Translations under genes and position numbers: made by a program
Shown: positions 26,154 to 35,256 of the stretch, piece by piece
Position numbering within the stretch: position 1 is the first letter of the stretch
How the letters are laid out: each line of letters starts with the position of its first letter
Source of the DNA: Gammaproteobacteria bacterium
GTDB taxonomy: Bacteria; Pseudomonadota; Gammaproteobacteria; Burkholderiales; Burkholderiaceae_C
NCBI GenBank assembly: GCA_018820395.1
Contig: JAHJOG010000282.1
Coordinates: forward strand, 1 to 61,590
Reading direction: 5' to 3'
DNA: 61,590 bases
The notes under the pieces: model-generated
What the model saw: only the letters and a program-made list of their open reading frames with translations
What the model was told of the DNA's origin: nothing
Database searches by the model: none

Positions 26154-27442
26154 CCCCCCTCGAAATCGGCTACGTCATGGTGGCCGCCGTCATCGCGCTG
26201 CTGGCGCTGGGCCTGCCGGTCGCGCTCAGCTTGCTGGCCGTCGGCGCGTCGGGCCTGTTCGCGATCCGCGGCGTGCGCGGCACCACCTTCCTGCTGGAGA
26301 ACCTGCCTTACTCCAGCGTCGCCAACCTGGCGCTCATCGTGATTCCGCTCTTCATCCTGATGGGGCATTTCGCGTTCTCGGCCGGTCTTTCGGACAAGGC
26401 GTACAAGGCCGCCAAAAGCTGGGTGGGGCACATCGCGGGCGGCTTGCCCATCGCGACCGTGTTCGCGTGCGCGGGCTTCGCCACGGTGTGCGGATCGAGC
26501 GTCGCCACCGCGGCGACCTTGTCGAAGGTGACCATCCCCGAAATGCTGCGCGCCGGCTACAACCAGCGCATGGCGGCCGGGCCGGTGGCGATCGCGGGTG
26601 CATTGGGCATCCTGATTCCGCCGAGCGGCATTCTGGTGATCTATTCGATCGCGACCAACGTGTCGGTCAGCGACCTCTTCATCGGCGCGCTGATCCCGGG
26701 CGTGCTGACCGCGCTGGTCTACGCGCTCGGCATCTATTTCATGGTCAAGCGCGATCCGGATCTTGTGCGCCGCACGCGCGTGCCCAAGGCCACCTGGGGC
26801 GAGCGCGCGCGCGCGACCGCGGCGGCATGGGAAGTGGTCGTGCTGTTCCTGGTGGTGATCGGCTGCATCTACACCGGCCTGGCCACCGCCACGGAAGCGG
26901 CCGGCATCGGTGCGGGGCTGGCGTTGATCTTCGCGCTGTTTCGCAAGGGTCAGAAAGGCTCGATCTGGAAGGGACTGGTCGAAACCGGCTCCAGCACGGC
27001 GTCGATCTTTCTGCTGATGATCGCCTCGGCAGTCTTCAGCGTGGCGCTGGGCACCACGCAGTTGCCCACCGAACTCGCGAAGCTCGTGGCCGGCATGAAC
27101 CTGTCGCCGACGATGCTGCTCTTTCTGCTGGTGGTTCCCTACCTCATCCTCGGTTGCCTGATCGACGGCATCTCGATGATCTTCATCACCATGCCCATCG
27201 TGTTCCCGATGGTGCAGGACGCGGGCATCAACCCGGTGCTGTTCGGCATCCTGGTGACCAAGCTGATCGAAATCGGTGCCGTGACCCCGCCCGTCGGCAT
27301 CAATGTGTTCGTGGTGCAGGGATCGGTGCCCGGCCTTCAGCTCGGCCAGATCTTTCGCGGAGTCATCCCCTTCATCTTCATGGAGCTGGCATTGATCACG
27401 CTCATGATTCTTTTCCCGCAGATCGTGACGATCGCCCTGTGA
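26150..27442 (+). CDS. dctM: TRAP transporter large permease (DctM family)
   Basis: A 430-residue protein with about twelve membrane helices. DctM landmarks include PLFILMGHFAFSAGLSDKAY, GFATVCGSSVATAATLSKV and GILIPPSGILVIYSIAT, plus the repeat in the second half ending in EIGAVTPPVGINVFVVQG. It is the translocation subunit of the TRAP system whose binding protein and small permease are directly upstream. Confidence 0.94.
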   Translation: MTPLEIGYVMVAAVIALLALGLPVALSLLAVGASGLFAIRGVRGTTFLLENLPYSSVANLALIVIPLFILMGHFAFSAGLSDKAYKAAKSWVGHIAGGLPIATVFACAGFATVCGSSVATAATLSKVTIPEMLRAGYNQRMAAGPVAIAGALGILIPPSGILVIYSIATNVSVSDLFIGALIPGVLTALVYALGIYFMVKRDPDLVRRTRVPKATWGERARATAAAWEVVVLFLVVIGCIYTGLATATEAAGIGAGLALIFALFRKGQKGSIWKGLVETGSSTASIFLLMIASAVFSVALGTTQLPTELAKLVAGMNLSPTMLLFLLVVPYLILGCLIDGISMIFITMPIVFPMVQDAGINPVLFGILVTKLIEIGAVTPPVGINVFVVQGSVPGLQLGQIFRGVIPFIFMELALITLMILFPQIVTIAL

Positions 27443-27449
27443 GAGCCGC

Positions 27450-28856
27450 ATGACTTCTTCGCAAGACATCCTGGCACTGAGCGCCACCGAGCTGCGCCGT
27501 GCCTATCTCGCACGCACGCTGTCGCCGGTCGAGGTGACGCGCTGCTACCTCGATCGCATCGCAGCGCACAACGAGCGCGTGCATGCCTACCTCGACGTGT
27601 TCGCCGAAGGCGCGTTGCGCCAGGCCGAGGCCAGCGAGAAGCGGCTCGCCAGCGGACTGCCGGTGGGCCTGCTCGAAGGCGTGCCGCTGGCCCTCAAGGA
27701 CCTGATGCACATCGCCGGCCGGCGCACCACGGCGGGTTCGACCATCCATGCGCAACGCGCGCCCAGCGAGATCACCGCCACGGTGGCGAGCCGGCTGCTC
27801 GCTGCCGGCGCCGTGGCGCTCGGCAAGGCCAACCTGGTGGAATTCGCATATGGCGGCTGGGGCACCAACGCCGGCCTGCAGGCACCGCACAACCCGTGGG
27901 ATTCGAAGGTACCGCGATCGGCCGGCGGCTCCAGCAGCGGCTCGGGCGTGGCGGTGGCAGGCGGGATGGCGGCGGCCGCGATCGGCACCGACACAGGAGG
28001 CTCGGTGCGCATTCCTTCGGCCTTCTGCGGCCTGACGGGCCTGAAGACCACGCAGGGGAGGGTGAGCAATTTCGGCTTCGAGCTGGTGAGCCACACCCTG
28101 GACACCGCGGGCCCCATGGCCTGGACGGCCGAAGACGCGGCGCTGTTGCTGCAGGCCATGCACGGGCCCGATCCGATGGACGTGGCCACGCTCGCGCATG
28201 CGCCGGAAGATTTCATGTCGCGCCTGCACGAGCCGGTGGACGGCCTGCGCATCAGCGTGTTGCCGCCGGAGTTGCTGGGGCAGACCGAGCCTTGCATCGC
28301 CGCAGCGGTGGCCGATGCGGTGCGCGTTCTGCAGTCGCTCGGCTGCATCCGCCGCGACGGTGTTCTGGAGAGCTTCGACCTCGTCGCCGACCAGATCGAG
28401 ACCGGCGTGATCATCTCCAGCGAAGCCTATGCCGCCCATGGCAGCCTGCTGGCCGGCTCGCCCCCGGCGGGCGATGCCGCGTCGCGGGCGCGCATGGCCG
28501 GTGGAGCAGCCATCACGGCGCCGCGCTACGCCGAAGCGCTGCGTCGGCGCGAGCAGCGCATGCGAGCCTTCGCCACCTGCTTCGAGCGCACCGATCTGCT
28601 GGTGCTGCCCACCTTGCCGATCACCGCCCAGCCACTCGCCACGCTCGACGAGAACGACCTGTCGCCCAGCCGGCTGACGCGCTTCGTCGGCTATTACGGG
28701 CTGTGTGCCATCGCACTGCCGTGCGGGCTGTCGCCGGACGGTCTGCCGATGTCGGTGCAGATCGTGGCGCCCGCGTTCCGTGAAGGCCTGCTGTTGCGCG
28801 TGGGTGCGGCCTTTCAGTCGGCCACCGACTTTCATCGCGCGCGGCCCGAACGGTGA
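27450..28856 (+). CDS. Amidase signature family hydrolase (second of three)
   Basis: A 468-residue amidase. The Lys is in LALKDLMHIAGR; the Ser-rich signature is GGSSSGSGVAVAGG, followed by IGTDTGGSVRIPSAF. It lies 7 bases after dctM and overlaps the next gene by 4 bases (GTGA), so it is part of the TRAP operon. An amide imported by the TRAP system or made in the pathway could be hydrolysed here. It is more similar in its motifs to the third amidase (33039-34466) than to the first. Confidence 0.93.
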   Translation: MTSSQDILALSATELRRAYLARTLSPVEVTRCYLDRIAAHNERVHAYLDVFAEGALRQAEASEKRLASGLPVGLLEGVPLALKDLMHIAGRRTTAGSTIHAQRAPSEITATVASRLLAAGAVALGKANLVEFAYGGWGTNAGLQAPHNPWDSKVPRSAGGSSSGSGVAVAGGMAAAAIGTDTGGSVRIPSAFCGLTGLKTTQGRVSNFGFELVSHTLDTAGPMAWTAEDAALLLQAMHGPDPMDVATLAHAPEDFMSRLHEPVDGLRISVLPPELLGQTEPCIAAAVADAVRVLQSLGCIRRDGVLESFDLVADQIETGVIISSEAYAAHGSLLAGSPPAGDAASRARMAGGAAITAPRYAEALRRREQRMRAFATCFERTDLLVLPTLPITAQPLATLDENDLSPSRLTRFVGYYGLCAIALPCGLSPDGLPMSVQIVAPAFREGLLLRVGAAFQSATDFHRARPER

Positions 28857-29761
28857 CTCGCTCGCAGCCGGTTGCAGCGCGGCAGGTCGGCATCATCGGC
28901 CTGGGCAAGATGGGCAGCCACATGGCCGCCCGGCTGCTGGCTGCAGGGCATGCCGTGGTCGGCTTCGACGTCGACAGCGCCGCTACGGATCGACTCGTCG
29001 CAGACGGCGGGCGGGCCGCCGAATCGCCGGCCGATGCAGCGAGAGCCGCCGAGGTGCTGCTGGTGATGGTCCACGACGCGGCCCAGGTCGATCGTGTACT
29101 TTTCGGCGAAGGCGGAGCGGCCGGTGCGCTGGACACACTGCCACCGCGTGGCGTGGTCTGGCTCGCGAGCACGGTGCCGCCGGCCTATGCCCAGGCGCTG
29201 TCGGCGCGGCTGGCGTCACGCGGCGTGTCGTTCATCGATGGTCCGGTGAGCGGCGGGACTTCGGGCGCCGAAGACGGCAGCCTGGTGGCCATCTGCGGCG
29301 CGGCGCCCGACGTGCTGGAAGCTGCGTCCTTCGCGCTCGCGGCCTGCGCGCAGCACGTGCACCGCGTCGGCCCGCCGGGCGCCGGCTCGACCGTGAAGAT
29401 GATCAACCAGTTGCTGGTCGCGGCCCATTCGGCGCTGACCGCCGAGGTCATGGCACTGGCCCTGCGCGCCGACGTCGACACCGCACAGCTCATCGAGGTG
29501 ATCGGCCAGAGCGCGGGCGGCTCCACCATCTTCGAGAAGCGCGCTCCGCGCATCGCCGCCGGGGACCATGCCGTGCACGTCACCATCGACACCTTGCGCA
29601 AAGACCTGTCGATCGCCATCGAGTCGGCGAGGCAGATGGGGCTCGATCCGACGATCGCACTGGGCGTGCAAGGCGTTCTGAATGCGGCCGCCGACGCCGG
29701 GCATGGTGCGGCCAGCGACACCACCCTGGTCGACGACTACCTCGGCACGCGCCGCAGCTGA
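28853..29761 (+). CDS. 3-Hydroxyisobutyrate dehydrogenase-like NAD(P)-dependent oxidoreductase
   Basis: A 302-residue beta-hydroxyacid dehydrogenase starting at a GTG that overlaps the amidase stop. The N-terminal Rossmann motif is GIIGLGKMGSHMA. The substrate motif GPVSGGTSGAEDGSL and the catalytic Lys in GSTVKMINQLL are both present. Members include tartronate semialdehyde reductase, which works downstream of HpcH-type aldolases; that link fits this operon but the substrate is not proven. Confidence 0.9.
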   Translation: MTRSQPVAARQVGIIGLGKMGSHMAARLLAAGHAVVGFDVDSAATDRLVADGGRAAESPADAARAAEVLLVMVHDAAQVDRVLFGEGGAAGALDTLPPRGVVWLASTVPPAYAQALSARLASRGVSFIDGPVSGGTSGAEDGSLVAICGAAPDVLEAASFALAACAQHVHRVGPPGAGSTVKMINQLLVAAHSALTAEVMALALRADVDTAQLIEVIGQSAGGSTIFEKRAPRIAAGDHAVHVTIDTLRKDLSIAIESARQMGLDPTIALGVQGVLNAAADAGHGAASDTTLVDDYLGTRRS

Positions 29762-30610
29762 TCAGGCGTCGGCGGCAGCACCGTCAACGCCGTGAACGCC
29801 GTCAACGCGGCACATGCGCTCGCCGAATTCCGCCGCCTGCATGCCTTCGCGCGCGCCGCGGGCGAAGGCGCTGCGGTTGACCCGGCTCAGCACGCCGGTG
29901 TCGTACGCCGAGCGCGCTTCGCCGATGCGCGCGCTGCGCGCTGCCACGGTGACCCCCGCGATGCCGCGCGCGTCGAGCGCAGCCAGCCGCGAGATGCCGG
30001 CATCGTCGATGCCGATGCCGGCGTCGTTGTAGAGCGCGGCGAAGGCGTCGACCTTGAGCGCGGTTTCGGGGCGGCCACCCAGGAGCCCGCCGTGCGAGCC
30101 GGTGAAGACCACGGCGCCACGGTCGGCCGGCTCGACCAGCGAGGCGGAATCGACCAGCACGAGGGGTCGCTGCGCGCCGGTGAGCATGAGGACTTCGCGC
30201 GACTCCTGCGGCAGCGGGCCGGGGTCGACCGGCGACAGGCCGGCCATCTGCAGGCAACGCGCCGCTTCACCGGCCGACATGCCCGCGCGCACACCGAGGC
30301 GCGACGCGACGCGGTTGGCATGCGAGACCACGCCGCGCGCCGCGTTGTCGGCGCCGTCGCCGATGCGCGCCGAGCGATGGTCGATGGCGGCGCAGGGCAC
30401 GCCGAGGGCATCGCAATAGGCGAGGCCGCCGATGCCGGCCCGATCGAGCCCCACGCCGGCATCGTTGAGCAGCAGCCCGACGATGCCGGCGGCCAGTGCC
30501 GCGTGCGCCGCGAACACGCCGCCGTGCGAGGCGGCGATGGCCACGGCGCCGTGCGCCTCGGGACCGAATTTGGTGACCGAATCGAGAACGAGGATGTCGC
30601 GAGCGTGCAT
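29762..30610 (-). CDS. Unrecognised internally duplicated protein
   Basis: A 282-residue protein built from two copies of an about 80-residue unit. Copy one (about 21-100) has GAVAIAASHGGVFA, LLLNDAGVGLDRAGI and RSARIGD; copy two (about 166-250) has GAVVFTGSHGGLLG, ALYNDAGIGIDDAGI and RSARIGE. The shared SHGG, NDAG, DxAGI and RSARIG patches look like a binding site made twice. No signal peptide or membrane segment. I do not recognise the family. It closes an operon with the citryl-CoA-lyase-like protein, an acyl-CoA synthetase and an amidase, suggesting an enzymatic or regulatory part of that pathway. Confidence 0.78.
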   Translation of the reverse strand: MHARDILVLDSVTKFGPEAHGAVAIAASHGGVFAAHAALAAGIVGLLLNDAGVGLDRAGIGGLAYCDALGVPCAAIDHRSARIGDGADNAARGVVSHANRVASRLGVRAGMSAGEAARCLQMAGLSPVDPGPLPQESREVLMLTGAQRPLVLVDSASLVEPADRGAVVFTGSHGGLLGGRPETALKVDAFAALYNDAGIGIDDAGISRLAALDARGIAGVTVAARSARIGEARSAYDTGVLSRVNRSAFARGAREGMQAAEFGERMCRVDGVHGVDGAAADA

Positions 30611-30652
30611 GGGGGCAATGGCGGTTGGGAATGGTCGCGGCTCGAGCCAAGC

Positions 30653-31453
30653 TCAGTTCCCGCTTTTCTCCTTGTTGTGGCCTTCGCCTTCGCCACGGTA
30701 AGGCACGGCATGGTCGATCAGGTCCCACACGTGGCGGGCGGTCGGCACGCGCTGTTCTTCGGCGATGTGCGCCACCAACCCCGCCGCGCGCGAGATCACG
30801 GCAAAGCCGCGCATGAGTGCGGGCGGGATCGCCAGCTCGCCCAGCAGGGTGCCGACGGCGCCGGTGGCATTGATGGTGATGTGCTTGCCGAACTCCCGAT
30901 CGATCTCGCCCGACAGCACCTGGATCGCGCGCAGGTACTTGCCTTCGAAGGTCGGGTGGGCGCGGCCGATCTCGAGCAGCTTGGCGGCGCGCGGGTCGTC
31001 GGGCTTGTGCATGTGCTGGCCGAAACCGGGGATCGGCTTTCGCTCGCGGCGGTAACGCTGCACCACCTCGCGCGCCGCCGCCTCGACGCCTTCGGGCGCA
31101 TCGATGATCTGCTGGAGCAAGATTGCGCAGTTCTCGACCGTGCCGACGAACTGGCTGCCGACGGCGAGCAGGCCGGCAGCCACGCCGCTCTGGATGTTTT
31201 CCGGCGAGCTCATGTAGACCAGCCGCGTGGCGATCGCGCTGGGCGTGAGCCCGTGTTCCATGATGGCGATCAGTGCCGCGTCGACCACCTTCAGGTCATC
31301 GGCGCTGGCCTCGCGGCCCATGATCTGCGAGAACATGACGCCGGTGAACGTCTTCTGGCCGAGGATGTCGTCGACCAGGTTGTCGTTGCGGTAGTGGATC
31401 GAGGTGAGCGAGTGCGTGCACAGCTCGGTGTAGGGCGCGGAATCGTTCTTCAT
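30653..31453 (-). CDS. Citryl-CoA lyase / citrate-synthase-fold protein
   Basis: A 266-residue short citrate-synthase-fold protein. Full citrate synthases are about 430 residues; this length fits the short citryl-CoA lyase-like group. The catalytic His region is IPGFGQHMHKPDDPRAAKL, matching the GxGHxxxxxxDPR pattern of citrate synthase. Its ATG overlaps the stop of the acyl-CoA synthetase gene. It may condense or cleave a CoA thioester made by that synthetase. The real substrate is unknown. Confidence 0.82.
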   Translation of the reverse strand: MKNDSAPYTELCTHSLTSIHYRNDNLVDDILGQKTFTGVMFSQIMGREASADDLKVVDAALIAIMEHGLTPSAIATRLVYMSSPENIQSGVAAGLLAVGSQFVGTVENCAILLQQIIDAPEGVEAAAREVVQRYRRERKPIPGFGQHMHKPDDPRAAKLLEIGRAHPTFEGKYLRAIQVLSGEIDREFGKHITINATGAVGTLLGELAIPPALMRGFAVISRAAGLVAHIAEEQRVPTARHVWDLIDHAVPYRGEGEGHNKEKSGN

Positions 31454-32976
31454 GCGGGTGTCTCCTTGTCGAGCTTGCGGTGCACTTCGGCCTTGATCGT
31501 CACCTTGTGCACCTTGCCGGCCACGCTGCGTGGCAGGTCTTCGTAGAAATGGATCTGCTTGGGCGTCTTGACCGACCCGAGTTGCGGCTTGGCGAAGGCG
31601 ATGAGTTCCGCCTCGGTCACGCTGGCTCCGCGCTTGCATTGCACCGCCGCGTGCACGGCCTCGCCCCACTTGTCGTCCTCGACGCCGAACACGGCCGACT
31701 CATGCACCGCCGGATGCTGGTCGAGCACGCTTTCGACGTCGATCGGGTAGACGTTGAAGCCACCGGTGATCACCACTTCGCGCAGCCTGTCGCGCAGGTA
31801 GAGGTAGCCGCGCGCATCGACGTAGCCGCGGTCGCCGGTGTGCAACCAGCCATCGACGATCGTCTCGGCGGTCTTCTCGGGCATCTTCCAGTAGCCCGCC
31901 ATGATCAGGTCGCCGCGCACCACGATCTCACCGACTTCATCGACGGCGAGCAGTTGGCCGTCGGGCCCCATGATCGCCATGTCGGTCAGGAGGCCCTGGC
32001 GGCCCACCGAGCGCCAGTTGCTCTCGTCGGCGAAGTCGTCGGCGCGCATCACGCTCACCACCTGCGGGGCTTCGGTCTGCCCGTAGGTCGTCTCGAGCAC
32101 GGGGCCGAAGAAGTCGCGCATGCGGCGGATCTTCTCGGGCGGCATCGGCGCACCGCCGTAGATCAGGTGCTTGAGCGCGGGGAAGTGTTCGCTCGGCGTG
32201 CCGGCTTCGGCCACCAGCATGTAGAGCAGGGTCGGCGGCATGAAGGTGGTGGTGATGCCCTGCGTGCGAAACGTGTGCAGCAGCGTCGCCGGCTTGGTGT
32301 CGTCGGGCAGCACGAGGCAACCGCCCACCGCGAGGATCGGCAGCAGGTAGGTCGACGTGCCGTGCGTGACCGGCGCGCCGACCAGGTAGCGGTCGTCGGC
32401 GTCGAAGCCGAAGGCATGGATCTGGTTGACGATGGTCGCCACCCACGCGCGATAGGGTTGCATCACGCCCTTGGGCGTGCCGGTCGACCCGCCGGTGAAC
32501 TTGAGGGCCTGGACTTCGTCGCGCGAGCGGCTGTGCGGTTGGGGCGCCTTGCCGTCGAAGCGTTCGAGCAGATCCTGCAAGGCGGTGGTGCCGGCCTCGG
32601 GCTGGCCGAGCGTGACGACCGTGTCGACTTGCGACAGGTCGAGCGTGCCCAGATGCGCCGGCTCGGCGATCACGATCGACGGCGTGGTGAAGGCCACGAT
32701 GCGGTCGAGCTCGCTCGCCGGGTTGCGCCAATTGAGCGGCACCCAGACCTTGCCGGACGCCAGCACGGCGAGCAGGGCCACCACGTGCTCGACCGAGTTG
32801 CCGGCGCAGATGCCGACCCGCGAGCCGGGCGTCGCGTCCAGCGATTGCAGCGCGCCGGCCACGGCGTCGACCTGTTGCCGGAGTTGCGCGTAGCTGAGCG
32901 TGCGGTCGCCGCTGACGAGGGCTGCGCGCTCCGGTGCGAGGCGAGCGGCGCGGTAGAAGAAATCGATGGGATACAT
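31450..32976 (-). CDS. Acyl-CoA synthetase (AMP-binding family)
   Basis: A 508-residue adenylate-forming ligase. Motifs in order: FTGGSTGTPKG phosphate loop (about residue 170), THGTSTYLLP, TTYGQTEAPQV, HTGDRGYVD hinge region, and the C-terminal catalytic Lys in RSVAGKVHK. This is a medium-chain/aryl acyl-CoA synthetase type. It lies 62 bases after the third amidase gene, so it probably activates the acid the amidase releases, and its product may feed the citryl-CoA-lyase-like enzyme. Confidence 0.93.
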   Translation of the reverse strand: MYPIDFFYRAARLAPERAALVSGDRTLSYAQLRQQVDAVAGALQSLDATPGSRVGICAGNSVEHVVALLAVLASGKVWVPLNWRNPASELDRIVAFTTPSIVIAEPAHLGTLDLSQVDTVVTLGQPEAGTTALQDLLERFDGKAPQPHSRSRDEVQALKFTGGSTGTPKGVMQPYRAWVATIVNQIHAFGFDADDRYLVGAPVTHGTSTYLLPILAVGGCLVLPDDTKPATLLHTFRTQGITTTFMPPTLLYMLVAEAGTPSEHFPALKHLIYGGAPMPPEKIRRMRDFFGPVLETTYGQTEAPQVVSVMRADDFADESNWRSVGRQGLLTDMAIMGPDGQLLAVDEVGEIVVRGDLIMAGYWKMPEKTAETIVDGWLHTGDRGYVDARGYLYLRDRLREVVITGGFNVYPIDVESVLDQHPAVHESAVFGVEDDKWGEAVHAAVQCKRGASVTEAELIAFAKPQLGSVKTPKQIHFYEDLPRSVAGKVHKVTIKAEVHRKLDKETPA

Positions 32977-33038
32977 GGACAAGACTCGAACGGGTTGAAG
33001 CCAGCAGTCTGGCGAGGTGGACGGTGGCGCTGAAGCGC

Positions 33039-34466
33039 CTACGTGGCCGTGGCGCCGTAGGCGCTCAGGTCGGGCCGGCGTCGATGCCAGGCGGTCGCCT
33101 GCTCGAAGGCCCAGCCGATGCGCAGCACGGTGGATTCCTGGAACGCACCGCCGACCAGTTGCAGCGAAAGCGGCATGCCGTCGCGGCTCACGCCACATGG
33201 CAGGGCCAGTGCGCACAGGCCCAGGTAGTTGACGAAGCGGGTGAGGTCGGACAGGGGCATGTGCTCCTCCTTCACGCTGGAAAGCGGCGGCGAGGGCATC
33301 GGCGTCGTGGGCAGCAGCAGGGCGTCGATCTGCGCCATGGCGCGCTGCATGGCGGCAGTGTCCGCGCGGCGCTCGATCAGGGTCCGGGCGAAGTCGACGG
33401 CCAGGCCGCCCTTGCCGGCCAGCACGCGCGCACGCACGGCCGGGCCGAAGTCGGCGCCGGGCGTCTCGATGATGTTCGCCAGGTTGGCATAGCCTTCGGT
33501 GCGGATGATGTGCGACGCGCCGGTGCAATAGTCGACCGGCTGGCGCGGCAGCTCGATGTCGACGATCTCGGCGCCCAGGCTCTGCAGCACCTGCGACGCT
33601 TCTGCAGCGGATGAAAGGCACTGGTCGTCGACATCGGGAAGCTGGCTCGCCCGCACGCGGCCGATGCGCAGTCCGCGAATGGATTGGCGCAGCGTTTCGA
33701 CAGACGCATCGGGCGGCGCCAGGGCCGTGGCGGCATCGAAAGGATCGGCGCCGCGGATGGCCGCGAACACGTGCGCGGCGTCTTCCACGCTGCGGGTCAG
33801 CGGGCCCATCGAGTCGAGGGTCTGGCTGAGCGGGAACACGCCGTGGTTGCTCACCGCGGCAGCCGTCGGCTTCAGGCCCACCACGCCATTCATCGAAGCC
33901 GGCAGGCGGATCGATCCGCCGGTGTCGGACCCGATCGACACGGGCACCATGCCCGACGCCACGGACACGCCCGACCCGCTGGACGAGCCGCCGGGCGATC
34001 GATGCTGCACGGGGTCCCACGGATTGCGCGGGGCGCCCATGCGGGGGTTGGTGCCCCATCCGCCGAAGGCGAACTCGACCATGTGCACCTTGCCGAGCAG
34101 AATGGCGCCGGCATCGACGAGCCGTGTCGCGAGCGTGGCGGTGTGCGTCGAGACGCGGTCCTTGAAGAAGGCCGAGCCGACGGTCGTGCGGTGGCCCGCC
34201 ACTTCGACCAGGTCCTTGAGCGACACCGGGATGCCATGCAGCGGGCCACGGTACTGGCCCTGCGCGATGTCTTGTTCGGCCGCGGCCGCTGCGGCCAACG
34301 CGTCGTCGGCCCACACGTCGACGAAGGCATGCAGCGCCGCGTCCACGCGCTCGACGCGGGCGAGACAGGCCGCGACCAGCTCGCGTGGCGACACCTGGCG
34401 GTCGCGGATCAACGGCGCCAGCGCGTGGACGGGCAGGGCGCAGAGATCGTCTTGGGAAGAGGTCAT
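33039..34466 (-). CDS. Amidase signature family hydrolase (third of three)
   Basis: A 475-residue amidase with the Lys in PVSLKDLVEVAGH, the signature GGSSSGSGVSVASG and SIGSDTGGSIRLPASMNG. The FAFGGWGTNPRMGAPRNPW segment resembles the second amidase (FAYGGWGTNAGL). Either the ATG at 34466 or a GTG at 34472 could start it; the ATG is preferred. It follows the ABC transporter ATPase genes and precedes the acyl-CoA synthetase in one minus-strand run. Confidence 0.92.
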   Translation of the reverse strand: MTSSQDDLCALPVHALAPLIRDRQVSPRELVAACLARVERVDAALHAFVDVWADDALAAAAAAEQDIAQGQYRGPLHGIPVSLKDLVEVAGHRTTVGSAFFKDRVSTHTATLATRLVDAGAILLGKVHMVEFAFGGWGTNPRMGAPRNPWDPVQHRSPGGSSSGSGVSVASGMVPVSIGSDTGGSIRLPASMNGVVGLKPTAAAVSNHGVFPLSQTLDSMGPLTRSVEDAAHVFAAIRGADPFDAATALAPPDASVETLRQSIRGLRIGRVRASQLPDVDDQCLSSAAEASQVLQSLGAEIVDIELPRQPVDYCTGASHIIRTEGYANLANIIETPGADFGPAVRARVLAGKGGLAVDFARTLIERRADTAAMQRAMAQIDALLLPTTPMPSPPLSSVKEEHMPLSDLTRFVNYLGLCALALPCGVSRDGMPLSLQLVGGAFQESTVLRIGWAFEQATAWHRRRPDLSAYGATAT

Positions 34467-34485
34467 GGGCACCGCGTCCGGCTCC

Positions 34486-35253
34486 TCAGTCGATGCGGTA
34501 TTCGAGCCATTCGGCGATCAGCCGCTGAAGCTGCGAGTCGCCCTCGAACATCTCGCGACCGCCTTCGGCGCGATTGCGGCCCAGTTCCAGGACGTACAGG
34601 TAGTCCGACACGGCAGCGCACTGGCGAACGTTCTGGTCGACCAGGATGACCGTCACGCCCTGCGAAGGCAGCGTCTTGATGAAGTCGTAGATCTCCTTGG
34701 AAAAGCGCGGCGCGATCATGGCGGTCGGCTCGTCCAGGAGGATCACCTCGGGGTCGAGCGCCAGCGCCCGTGCCAGTTCGAGAAAGCGCTGCTGGCCACC
34801 GCTCATGCTGGAAGCCGCGTCGCGGCGCTTCTCGCCGAGGATGGGAAAGCGCGCGTAGGCCGCGTCGAGCGCGCGCCGCACGCGCGGCTTGTCGCCGCGA
34901 AAGACCCAGCATCCGAGGCGCAGGTTGTCTTCGACCGACAGGTCGCCGAACAGGCTCCGGTTCTGCGGCACGAAGGCCACGCCGCGTTCGATGAAGGTGT
35001 AGGGCGGCAGGCCGTTGAGGCGCTCGCCCTTCAGGCGGATCTCGCCGTGGTGCGGCTTGAGAAAACCGTAGAGCGTCTTGAGCGCCGTCGACTTGCCGGC
35101 CCCGTTCGGCCCGATGATGCCCGTGACGGTGCCCGGCCGGAAAGCCATGCTCACCTCGTTCAGGATCTGGATGTCGCCGTGGTAGGCCACCGAGACGCGG
35201 TCGAGCGCCATGATGGGTGCGGCGGGGTCGGGAAGCGTTGCGGATGTCGTCAT
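34486..35253 (-). CDS. livF: Branched-chain amino acid-type ABC transporter ATPase (LivF)
   Basis: A 255-residue ATPase with Walker A GPNGAGKST, signature MSGGQQRFLELARAL and Walker B VILLDEP. The opening SVAYHGDIQILNEVS and the ERGVAFVPQNRSLFGDLSVEDNL stretch are typical of LivF. It lies 3 bases after livG. With LivG, LivH, LivM and the binding protein it forms a complete HAAT importer. Confidence 0.92.
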   Translation of the reverse strand: MTTSATLPDPAAPIMALDRVSVAYHGDIQILNEVSMAFRPGTVTGIIGPNGAGKSTALKTLYGFLKPHHGEIRLKGERLNGLPPYTFIERGVAFVPQNRSLFGDLSVEDNLRLGCWVFRGDKPRVRRALDAAYARFPILGEKRRDAASSMSGGQQRFLELARALALDPEVILLDEPTAMIAPRFSKEIYDFIKTLPSQGVTVILVDQNVRQCAAVSDYLYVLELGRNRAEGGREMFEGDSQLQRLIAEWLEYRID

Positions 35254-35256
35254 GGA

